Shown piece by piece: positions 57,801-64,000 of a stretch of DNA of 64,000 bases. The first letter of the stretch is position 1, and the number at the start of each line of letters is the position of its first letter. The stretch lies in assembly GCA_031551135.1 (NCBI GenBank), contig JAVBOA010000022.1, positions 1 to 64,000 of the forward strand, read 5' to 3'. Under the pieces are notes generated by a model, which was not told where the DNA came from, did not search any database, and saw only the letters and a program-made list of their open reading frames with translations. The stretch is from JAITVM01 sp031551135. Its GTDB lineage: Bacteria > Bacillota > Clostridia > Lachnospirales > JAITVM01. The position numbers and the translations under genes were made by a program.

Positions 57801-57934
57801 ATATGCGCTTTAGTACCAGAACATTGCCTGTTGAGGAACGGATTGATAATTTTAAAGAGGTAGACCGCGGATTCCATAAATTGGACGCAATGGGCGAAGC
57901 TTTAAGATGTTTGCAATGCGACAGAAAACAATAA
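54839..57934 (+). CDS. hydB: NuoF/HydB subunit fused to a GltD-like FAD oxidoreductase
   Basis: 1031-residue flavin subunit. Domains in order: thioredoxin-like [2Fe-2S] (C31, C36, C68, C72), NADH/FMN-binding Nuo51 (GLRGRGGAGFPTGVKW, 183-198), SLBB (IQSGGPSGGC, about 420), [4Fe-4S] (SCGKCLPCRNG, about 476), then, in place of the usual C-terminal double ferredoxin domain, a Fer4_20 domain (CRNACPANVFVPGY, about 565) and a GltD-like two-dinucleotide flavoprotein (VVGAGPSGLSCAYYL, about 662; VVIGGGSTAVDVA, about 793; GIFAGGDINPWGG, about 929). The added part is of the kind that uses FAD and NADPH in NfnB/GltD. It starts 3 nt after hydC. Confidence 0.92.
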   Translation: MTQIRTITDLNKVKEEYLNEQKNWKREILVCGGAGCVSSNCDEVKNALIDSINSNNLQNDIRVLVTGCMGTCAAGPVILVEPDGIFYTAMNKEKVTDIVERHLIKNEICEEYTFYDEESHKFIPKLDDISFFREQVRIALRNCGRMEFASLEAYIARDGYRAAADALVNLKPSVVVNTIKESGLRGRGGAGFPTGVKWEAGMNAKSEDGRKFIVCNADEGDPGAFMDRSLLEGDPHSIIEGMLLGGFAIGAGKGYIYVRAEYPIAVNRMSNAISQAREAGLLGKNILDSGFDFDLEIRIGAGAFVCGEETSLLASIEGKRGEPKQKPPFPFEKGLFGCPTIINNVETLANIAPIILNGAKWYRGFGTEKSAGTKVFALAGDIRNAGIIEVAMGTLLGDIVYKIGGGMTGGKEFKAIQSGGPSGGCLTKSHLNTPVDYESLAELGAIMGSGGLVAMNENTCMVDTARYFMDFIRDESCGKCLPCRNGTKRMLEILERITEGKGKEGDIELLEELSETIKQTAMCGLGQTASNPVLSTLKYFRHEYETHIYDKHCEAGVCAELITAPCRNACPANVFVPGYITLLSQGRIEDAYQLIRQENPFPSVCGRVCTHPCEDHCRREQVDEAVSICSLKRFIGDYSLRDEYNIPLVVPQKSTGRRIAVVGAGPSGLSCAYYLANLGHEVDVYEAEPEAGGVLYWGIPEYRLPKEVLAKEIYAIEKSGVKIHLNTKIGKDISFEELKKNSDALYLAVGNQVSRILNVEGEDLQGVERGLSFLKRIGLKTDVSVPEKLVVIGGGSTAVDVARTAVRLGSKKVTIVYRRTENEMSAGSEELKEAREEGIEIITLASPVRFIGENGKITGVELVKRKQTDYGKDGRRRTVHIEGSGFVLECDGVVTAINQDIDHQIYTIISTGEGKLEVNKFTSKTSQEGIFAGGDINPWGGNIVIKAIADGKRAAINIDKYLGGEGVLNKGQWFNITRDIDGEVTEPHMRFSTRTLPVEERIDNFKEVDRGFHKLDAMGEALRCLQCDRKQ

Positions 57935-57979
57935 AGCATCGTTTAAAAAGCCGCCTGATGCGGCAGAATGGAGGAAAAT

Positions 57980-59758
57980 ATGGTTCAGTTAAAAATAAAC
58001 GGAAAAAGCCTTGAGGTAGATAACGATTTAACAATTATGGAAGCTGCATCACAAGCAGGAATCAAAATTCCAGCTTTGTGTAAATATAAAGATATTCATA
58101 AATACGGTTCGTGCCGCGTTTGCGTTGTAGAAGTTGAAGGTATGCGAAATCTCCAAGCTTCTTGCATTACAAAAGTCAGGGACGGAATGACGGTTTTGAC
58201 AAATTCGCCGAAAGTACGTTCGGCAAGAAAAGTATTATACGAACTGCTTTTGTCCGATCATCCGACGGATTGTTTGAATTGCAACCGTAATTTGAATTGT
58301 GAATTGCAGGAACTTGGCTATGAGCTTGGGGTAACGGAAAGCAGATTGGACGGAGAAAAGTCCAAAACTGCTGTTGACATTTCTCCGTCTATTACGAGAG
58401 ATACAAGCAAATGTATTTTATGCCGCCGCTGTGTAACCGTTTGTAATGAAATTCAGCACGTCGGAGCAATTCAAGCGCAAAACCGCGGTTTTGATACAAC
58501 GATTTCTCCGGCTTCGGGACTTCCGCTTAATTCAACATCATGTGCTATGTGCGGTCAATGCACCGTTGTATGTCCGACGGGAGCTTTGAAAGAAACCGAC
58601 GGTTTAACTTCGGTTTGGCGAGCTTTGGCAGACCCTCAAAAACGTGTTGTTGTTCAAGTTGCGCCTGCTGTACGTTCGGCACTTGGTGAAGAATTCGGAA
58701 TGCCTTGCGGAACTCCGGTTACCGGAAAAATGGCTTCGGCTCTTCATGAAATAGGTTTTGATGATGTATTTGATACTTTGTTTGCAGCCGACCTTACGAT
58801 AATTGAAGAAGGTACGGAATTGCTTGGAAGATTGGATAAAGCTCTCAAAGGGGAGCAAGCGGTTCTGCCTATGATTACAAGCTGTTCGCCGGGTTGGATT
58901 AAGCATATTGAGCATCAATTTCCGGAAGAATTGGATCATCTTTCTTCCTGCAAAAGTCCTCATACAATGATGGGTGCGGTTTTGAAATCATTTTATGCAA
59001 AAAAAGTCGGCAAAGAGCCGAAAGATATGTTTGTTGTGTCTGTAATGCCTTGCACGGCGAAGAAATATGAAATTCAAAGACCGGAAATGCAAGTGGATGG
59101 AAATCCGGATGTTGATGCGGTTCTTACAACCCGTGAACTCGCAAGGATGATTAAAGCCGCCGGAATCGATTTTGTAAATCTTCCGGAGGGAGAATTTGAC
59201 GCACCTCTGGGATTATCAACGGGAGCGGCGGATATTTTCGGCGTAACAGGCGGCGTTATGGAGGCGGCTTTGCGTACGGTTTATGAACTCGTAACAGGTA
59301 GAGAAATTCCGTTTGCAGACCTTCACGTAGCTCCGATTGTCGGACTCGAGCAAATTAAAACCGTTTCGCTTACATTGGAAAATGTTCTACCGGGATTTGA
59401 GCATTTGGAAGGCGTAACGGCAAATATTGCGGTAACAAGCGGTTTGGAAGGCGCGTCGGTTTTGATGAAAGAAATCGTCGACGGAAAATCTCCGTATCAT
59501 TTTATCGAGGTTATGGGATGTCCGGGCGGATGTATAAACGGCGGAGGACAGCCTCGAACATATGAAGAAAATTACCGCGAAAAGCGTTCGCAGGCAATCT
59601 ATAGCGAAGACGAGCGCAAAATTATGAGAAAATCACACGAAAATCCGGATTTGAAAAAATTATACGAGGAGTTTCTCGGGGAAGCTAACGGACATTTATC
59701 GCATGAGCTTTTACATACTCATTATGTAAAACGCGGAAAATATAACGAACTTGTATAA
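57980..59758 (+). CDS. hydA: [FeFe] hydrogenase catalytic subunit
   Basis: 592-residue cytoplasmic enzyme interconverting protons and H2. The N-terminal [2Fe-2S] domain has C34, C45, C48, C62; the His-ligated [4Fe-4S] has H94, C98, C101, C107; two ferredoxin [4Fe-4S] sites use C145-C155 and C188-C198. H-cluster motifs: L1 TSCSPGW (C302), L2 VMPCTAKKYE (C358), L3 EVMGCPGGCINGGGQP (C514, C518). L1 has Ser in place of the second Cys of the TSCCP form. With hydC and hydB it forms a trimeric NAD(P)-linked, probably electron-bifurcating hydrogenase. ATG 57980 follows GGAGGAAAAT; an ATG 4 codons earlier overlaps the site. Confidence 0.96.
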   Translation: MVQLKINGKSLEVDNDLTIMEAASQAGIKIPALCKYKDIHKYGSCRVCVVEVEGMRNLQASCITKVRDGMTVLTNSPKVRSARKVLYELLLSDHPTDCLNCNRNLNCELQELGYELGVTESRLDGEKSKTAVDISPSITRDTSKCILCRRCVTVCNEIQHVGAIQAQNRGFDTTISPASGLPLNSTSCAMCGQCTVVCPTGALKETDGLTSVWRALADPQKRVVVQVAPAVRSALGEEFGMPCGTPVTGKMASALHEIGFDDVFDTLFAADLTIIEEGTELLGRLDKALKGEQAVLPMITSCSPGWIKHIEHQFPEELDHLSSCKSPHTMMGAVLKSFYAKKVGKEPKDMFVVSVMPCTAKKYEIQRPEMQVDGNPDVDAVLTTRELARMIKAAGIDFVNLPEGEFDAPLGLSTGAADIFGVTGGVMEAALRTVYELVTGREIPFADLHVAPIVGLEQIKTVSLTLENVLPGFEHLEGVTANIAVTSGLEGASVLMKEIVDGKSPYHFIEVMGCPGGCINGGGQPRTYEENYREKRSQAIYSEDERKIMRKSHENPDLKKLYEEFLGEANGHLSHELLHTHYVKRGKYNELV

Positions 59759-59806
59759 ACTTTAAAATTCGAAAAGATTTGAAATAACGCTATTTTCATG
59801 ATAAAA

Positions 59807-59844
59807 AAACTGCCGTTTGGAATTTCTATTCCAAACGGCAGTTT
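59807..59844. terminator. Bidirectional terminator between hydA and glgP
   Basis: AAACTGCCGTTTGGAA and TTCCAAACGGCAGTTT form a perfect 16-bp stem with a 6-nt loop. TTTTTTT follows on the minus strand and AATTTTATT on the plus strand, so it serves the two convergent genes. Confidence 0.92.
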
Positions 59845-59914
59845 AATTTTATTCGTACTTTTTTATTCGTACTTTTTCATGAAAAGAGCGCATGAAAAAA
59901 TACTCATAACATGA

Positions 59915-59966
59915 AAATCGCTGCGCGATTTAAGCTGCTTACGCAGCTTGTTCGACTGCGTCGAAC
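59915..59966. repeat. Three contiguous perfect 7-bp hairpins
   Basis: AAATCGC-tgc-GCGATTT (59915-59931), AAGCTGC-ttac-GCAGCTT (59932-59949) and GTTCGAC-tgc-GTCGAAC (59950-59966) follow each other without a single spacer base, five bases from the glgP stop. They would form a row of stems in the glgP 3' untranslated region. Confidence 0.85.
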
Positions 59967-59971
59967 CCACG

Positions 59972-62413
59972 TTATATGATAACTTTCTTCAAATTCCAAA
60001 TTTCTTGGGCGTACTGCTCGATAGTGCGGTCACTGGAGAATTTTCCGCTGTGCGCAACGTTGATAATAGCCGATTCGCACCATCTCGATTTATTTTTATA
60101 AGCGTCATTTACAATTTTTTGAGCTTCTACATAGCTGTCGTAATCTGCCAAAATAAAATATTGGTCAGCTCTCGCGCCGTTTACGCCGTTTAACAAAGAT
60201 TCATAAATATTTCTGAATAAATCATGATTATCAATAGAAAATGTGCCGTTTATCAAAGTTGTCAAAGCCATTCTCAAATTATGGTTCATATTATAAATAT
60301 CCCACGGGCGGTAAGAATTATCTTTATATTTTTCGATAACTTCTTTTGCCGAAAGTCCGAAAATAAAAATATGCTCGTCTCCGACTTCTTCAAATATCTC
60401 AACGTTTGCGCCGTCCATCGTACCCAAAGTAAGCGCGCCGTTTAGCATAAATTTCATATTTCCCGTGCCGGAAGCTTCTTTGCTGGCTGTAGAAATCTGC
60501 TCGGAAACATCGGTAGCAGGAATCATTATTTCTGCCAAAGACACTCGGTAATTAGGCATAAACACAACTTTTATTTTTTCTGAAACATATGGGTCGTTGT
60601 TCACAACATCGGCAACGCTGTTGATTAATTTTATAATCGATTTTGCCATTGTGTACGAAGCAGAAGCTTTTGCACCGAAAATAAAAGTTCTTGGTTCAAT
60701 ATCCATGGCCGGATTTACTTTAAGGCGGTTATATAAATCGATAATATGAAGAACGTTCAAAAGCTGGCGTTTATATTCATGCAAACGTTTTATCTGCACA
60801 TCAAAAATACTATTCGGGTCAACATTTATTCCTAAATTCGATTTTATATAATTAGATAAATAAATTTTATTTTCATGTTTAATATCCATGAATTTTTGCT
60901 GGAAAGCGGAATCTTTCGCATAATTATCAAGCTTTCTTAAATCATCAAGGTTTGTAATCCACGCATCTCCGATTGTATCGTTTATGAGCTTCGAAAGTTT
61001 TGGATTGCAATGCGCAAGCCATCTTCTCTGCGTTATTCCGTTTGTTTTATTATTAAATCTGTCGCTGTAAAATTCATAAAAATCTTTCAGCTCCTGAGTT
61101 TTCAAAATTTCGGTATGCAATGCGGCAACCCCGTTCACGCTGTGGCTTCCGACAATCGCCAAATGCGCCATTCTAATTTGACCGTCGGCAACGATTGCCA
61201 TTTTCCCTATTTTTTCAGGGTCATTGCCGTATTTATTAATCAATTCGGCGCAAAAACGGCGGTTTATTTCTTCTACAATCATATATATTCTAGGCAAAAG
61301 GCGGCTGAACAGCTCAATCGGCCATTTTTCCAGAGCCTCCGACATAATTGTATGATTCGTGTAAGCGCAGGTTTTTATTGTAATATCCCATGCATCATCC
61401 CATTTAACGCCGTATTCGTCAACTAAAAGCCGCATGAGTTCGGCAACAGCAACAGACGGATGAGTATCGTTCAATTGAAATTGAATTTTTTCCGGAATCA
61501 AACGGAAATCGTCGTTCATTTCAAAAAATCGTTTCAGAACTCTTTGCAAAGTCGCCGAAATAAAGAAATACTGTTGTTTTAAGCGAAGCTCTTTTCCCGA
61601 AATAAATTCATCGGCAGGATAAAGAACTTCCGACAGAGTTTTCGCTAAATTCTGTTCCTCAACGGCTTTATCATAATTTCCGCTGTTAAAGGATTTTAAA
61701 TCGAATTTATTTTTTGCTTCGGCATCCCAAAGCCTTAATGTGTTTACGGTGTTGTTATTGTATCCGATAACCGGATAATCATAAGGCACGGCGATTACGG
61801 AATTATAATCTTCCTGAGCAAAGCGGTAAGTTCCGTTTTCTTGTTTTTGCGGAATAACTCTGCCGCCGAATTTTACTTCAACAGCGTATTCCTGACGTTT
61901 AATTCCCCAAGGGTCGCCGTTTTCGAGCCAATTATCGCCGCTTTCCACTTGATAACCGTCTACGATAGACTGTTCAAAAATTCCGTAATGGTAGCGGATT
62001 CCGCAGCCGTATGCCGGATAATTTAGAGTCGAGAGCGAATCCAAAAAGCAAGCCGCCAATCTTCCAAGACCGCCGTTTCCGAGGCCAGGGTCACGCTCAG
62101 AATTTTCTACTAAATTAAAATCAATATTGAGTTCTTTCAAAACTTCTTTTACTTCATCATATAAGCTGAAATTGATCAAGGCGTTCCCCAAAAATCTGCC
62201 CATCAAAAATTCCATGCTTAAATAATATACGATTTTGCTGTCTTGTTCCAAATATTTGTCGTGAGTTTCAATCCATTTATCCGTTATTAAATCGCGGATA
62301 GTAAAAGTCAATGCTTCATAAACTTGTTCCGGTGTTGCGTTTTCGATAGTTTTTCTGGAAAGTGTCTTTACGTTTTCAATCAGGCTTTCTTTTAGTTCGT
62401 TTTTCGAAATCAT
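59972..62413 (-). CDS. glgP: Glycogen/starch phosphorylase
   Basis: 813-residue PLP enzyme that releases glucose-1-phosphate from glycogen or maltodextrin. Marks: SMEFLMGRFLGNALIN, GNGGLGRLAACFLDSL, NDTHPSVAVAELMRLL, QIKRLHEYKRQLLN and the PLP-lysine region EASGTGNMKFMLNGALTLGT. The length is typical of the short bacterial form. AGGAGGAAAAT precedes the ATG. Its 5' leader holds an 11-bp inverted repeat and its 3' region three hairpins and a terminator. No other glycogen genes are in the window. Confidence 0.97.
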   Translation of the reverse strand: MISKNELKESLIENVKTLSRKTIENATPEQVYEALTFTIRDLITDKWIETHDKYLEQDSKIVYYLSMEFLMGRFLGNALINFSLYDEVKEVLKELNIDFNLVENSERDPGLGNGGLGRLAACFLDSLSTLNYPAYGCGIRYHYGIFEQSIVDGYQVESGDNWLENGDPWGIKRQEYAVEVKFGGRVIPQKQENGTYRFAQEDYNSVIAVPYDYPVIGYNNNTVNTLRLWDAEAKNKFDLKSFNSGNYDKAVEEQNLAKTLSEVLYPADEFISGKELRLKQQYFFISATLQRVLKRFFEMNDDFRLIPEKIQFQLNDTHPSVAVAELMRLLVDEYGVKWDDAWDITIKTCAYTNHTIMSEALEKWPIELFSRLLPRIYMIVEEINRRFCAELINKYGNDPEKIGKMAIVADGQIRMAHLAIVGSHSVNGVAALHTEILKTQELKDFYEFYSDRFNNKTNGITQRRWLAHCNPKLSKLINDTIGDAWITNLDDLRKLDNYAKDSAFQQKFMDIKHENKIYLSNYIKSNLGINVDPNSIFDVQIKRLHEYKRQLLNVLHIIDLYNRLKVNPAMDIEPRTFIFGAKASASYTMAKSIIKLINSVADVVNNDPYVSEKIKVVFMPNYRVSLAEIMIPATDVSEQISTASKEASGTGNMKFMLNGALTLGTMDGANVEIFEEVGDEHIFIFGLSAKEVIEKYKDNSYRPWDIYNMNHNLRMALTTLINGTFSIDNHDLFRNIYESLLNGVNGARADQYFILADYDSYVEAQKIVNDAYKNKSRWCESAIINVAHSGKFSSDRTIEQYAQEIWNLKKVII

Positions 62414-62447
62414 ATTTTCCTCCTATAGTACAGCAAGTACCGCACAA

Positions 62448-62482
62448 TTACTTTGGTCTTAGAATTAATATGACCAAAGTAA
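62448..62482 (-). promoter_or_regulatory. Inverted repeat in the glgP leader
   Basis: TTACTTTGGTC (62448-62458) and GACCAAAGTAA (62472-62482) pair perfectly, 13-nt loop, 35 nt upstream of glgP. No T run follows on the minus strand, so an operator or leader structure is more likely than a terminator. Confidence 0.6.
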
Positions 62483-62688
62483 AGCTTCATATTAATATTA
62501 TTTCCTCTGAAAATTTTTCTGTCTATACATTATATCGAAATATTTTTGAGTTGCGATAAATTTGCAAATGCAATTTCTTTATAAATGATTTTAAATCTTC
62601 ATAATAAAATAATTATATAAGAAAAATAAAATTTGTCAAAAAAAGCCTGTATTGGTATTTGAAGCAATGTTTTGTATAAATCCTACAT

Positions 62689-63408
62689 TTATAGATAGTT
62701 TATTATCATCAAACCGGCGATAAATCCAAAACAAGAAATAACGGTAGTTAATTTGCTGTTGTAATAATCTTTTGCATCAGGAATAATCTGACCGCAGGAA
62801 ATATAGAGCATTACGCCGCCGGCAAAAGAAAGGCTGAAAGCCACGAGCACAGCGGAAAAAGATGAAAAAATCGCACCGAAGAAAGAACCGAAAGCCATCG
62901 GCAAACCAAAAATCAAAGCGAAAATAAGAAGATTTATTTTGGAGATGCCGGATTTCCGCAGTGAAATACATAGAGCCAAGGCCTCAGGCAAACAATGGAT
63001 TCCCATAAATAAAGAAAGTTTTAAGCCAAGGTCAAAATTTAATTTAAGCATTGCGCCGAGTGCGATTCCTTCGGGAATATTATGCAAAGCGATTCCAAGA
63101 CCCAATAAAATTCCGGTTTTGTATAAACGGTTGTCGTAATTAACTTTTTTACGGTCGATGAAATTTTCGGTAAAAACGCAGAAAATGACTCCCAAAATTA
63201 TTCCGCCGATACTGAAATATAAACCCCAAGTTATGAATGCGACAGGAAGTATTTCAAAACAAATAAATGCTAATAAAAGCCCTCCCGTAAAGCCCATGAT
63301 GATTCCGATAAAATTGTCGGTAATATTTTTTGCAAATGAAGAAAAAACAAAAGCCAGAAAAAAGGACAAGACCGTGACGGTGTAAGCAATAGAAATAATA
63401 TTGAGCAT
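62689..63408 (-). CDS. ZIP family metal transporter
   Basis: 239-residue membrane protein with about eight helices; ZIP transporters move zinc or related divalent metals into the cytoplasm. The metal-binding helices are visible: IALHNIPEGIALGAML and GIHCLPEALALCISLR. A membrane-embedded Glu is in CFEILPVAFI. GGAGGGGAAAAT lies before the ATG. It stands alone, 275 nt upstream of glgP on the same strand. Confidence 0.9.
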   Translation of the reverse strand: MLNIISIAYTVTVLSFFLAFVFSSFAKNITDNFIGIIMGFTGGLLLAFICFEILPVAFITWGLYFSIGGIILGVIFCVFTENFIDRKKVNYDNRLYKTGILLGLGIALHNIPEGIALGAMLKLNFDLGLKLSLFMGIHCLPEALALCISLRKSGISKINLLIFALIFGLPMAFGSFFGAIFSSFSAVLVAFSLSFAGGVMLYISCGQIIPDAKDYYNSKLTTVISCFGFIAGLMIINYL

Positions 63409-63517
63409 ATTTTCCCCTCCAAAACATTGATTTTATTCTATTTATATTTATACAAGCCGATTACTATTCTTTAATTTTGTTTTTGTATTTCTTGTTCATA
63501 TATTTTGAAGTCGTTTT

Positions 63518-63546
63518 TTGACATTTAGTATGTTAAACTTTATATA
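63518..63546 (+). promoter_or_regulatory. Promoter of the last gene
   Basis: TTGACA (63518-63523), 17-bp spacer, TATATA (63541-63546), 25 nt upstream of the ATG. Confidence 0.8.
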
Positions 63547-63571
63547 GCATTAAACTGATTGGAGGATTTTG

Positions 63572-63988
63572 ATGAAACTTTTTGTAAAAGTAAAAGCCTT
63601 GGGCAAACGTAGGCCTGTTTTAGAAATGCAGGAGATTTTTGTTGAAGAAGGAATAAAAAATTCAAATGATTTGATTAGCGATATTGTTCGAAAAAATGTA
63701 AAAATATTTAACGAAAAGAAAACAGACAAGCCGATTTTCTCTTTTTTAACAGATGAAAAAATCAGCGACGCGGCGTTTTCTGGAAAAGTCGGCTTTGGGG
63801 ATAAGAAAAACGAAAACTTGCAAAACGAAAATTCTGCAGTTGAGAACGCTCTCCAATGTTATGAAGATGGGATTTTTAAATTACTTATAAATGATAATGA
63901 AATCGAATTTAATTCCGAAATAGTATTAAATGAAGAAGATATTCTAATTTTTATCAGATTAACAATGCTTGCGGGCAGACTTTGGTGA
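63572..63988 (+). CDS. Hypothetical protein
   Basis: 138 residues, soluble, acidic. It begins KLFVKVKALGKRRPVLEMQ, then VEEGIKNSNDLISDIVRKNVKIFNEKK, a Lys/Asn-rich middle and a closing FKLLINDNEIEFNSEIVLNEEDILIFIRLTMLAG. The C-terminal part (hydrophobic strand, LNEEDILIFIRL) recalls the end of MoaD/ubiquitin-like folds, but there is no Gly-Gly end and I do not claim it. GGAGG lies 6 bases before the ATG, and a consensus promoter precedes it. The stop is 12 bases from the window end; a downstream partner cannot be seen. Confidence 0.75.
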   Translation: MKLFVKVKALGKRRPVLEMQEIFVEEGIKNSNDLISDIVRKNVKIFNEKKTDKPIFSFLTDEKISDAAFSGKVGFGDKKNENLQNENSAVENALQCYEDGIFKLLINDNEIEFNSEIVLNEEDILIFIRLTMLAGRLW

Positions 63989-64000
63989 TACAAATTTCAT

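Noticed and set aside
59790..59806. CTATTTTCATGATAA near hydA considered as another repeat remnant
   Set aside because: Match is short and breaks within the terminal repeat; chance similarity in AT-rich DNA is likely.

Overview
The window looks like a chromosomal segment of an AT-rich, anaerobic, spore-forming Firmicute of the class Clostridia. The evidence is a full-length spoIIE, strong GGAGG-type ribosome binding sites, a trimeric [FeFe]-hydrogenase operon, YesM/YesN-type two-component genes, and the Firmicute blocks tilS-hpt-ftsH, dusB-greA-lysS and cdaA-cdaR. Genes to the left of 11.6 kb run mostly on the minus strand and most of the rest on the plus strand. I could not assign a genus.

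Layout. 0.1-11.5 kb is a sugar-uptake and sensing region: a fucose-isomerase-like gene on plus, converging with a minus-strand set made of a sensor kinase, an AraC-type response regulator, an orphan DctP-type lipoprotein and a complete sugar ABC importer (ATPase, permease, binding lipoprotein), followed upstream by a DUF4180 gene and an aldo/keto reductase. 11.8-15.6 kb holds cardiolipin synthase, an acyl-ACP thioesterase, YebC and YigZ. 15.6-19.8 kb is a more AT-rich, accessory-looking stretch with a TraX-like membrane protein and a stalk-domain exported protein. 19.9-25.3 kb has tRNA-Lys and tRNA-Phe and a housekeeping run (SEC-C protein, tsaC, arginine/tyrosine phosphatase, upp, a WecA/TagO-type transferase, YjbQ). 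26.1-28.8 kb is spoIIE plus a small membrane protein. 28.8-38.4 kb is an inserted cell-surface island. 38.5-47.3 kb returns to core genes (tilS, hpt, ftsH, dusB, greA, lysS). 48.2-53.8 kb is the c-di-AMP synthase region, 54.1-59.8 kb the hydrogenase operon, and 59.9-64 kb glycogen phosphorylase, a ZIP transporter and an unknown protein.

The most interesting system is the island at 29.8-38.4 kb: two paralogous SARP-type regulators (OmpR-like winged helix, BTAD, and a C-terminal domain resembling a degenerate GGDEF) flank a SipW/ER-type signal peptidase, followed by a large von Willebrand A surface protein and three small exported proteins, two of them with SipW-type (TasA/camelysin-like) leaders. 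Two promoters in the island, before the vWA gene and before the last TasA-like gene, carry heptamer direct repeats of 11-bp period ending exactly 9 bp before a TATAAT-like -10. That is close to the geometry known for Streptomyces SARP operators. I infer a SARP-switched, SipW-processed surface fibre system inserted into the normally contiguous spoIIE-tilS-hpt-ftsH order.

A second theme is a family of ~111-bp imperfectly palindromic MITE-like repeats: seven near-identical copies, two diverged copies and several remnants, all intergenic and flanked by TA. Other points of note are a NuoF/HydB subunit fused to a GltD-like flavoprotein, a terminator-like hairpin directly before cdaA, and a row of three perfect 7-bp hairpins after glgP. 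All calls are from reading the sequence; no database search was run.
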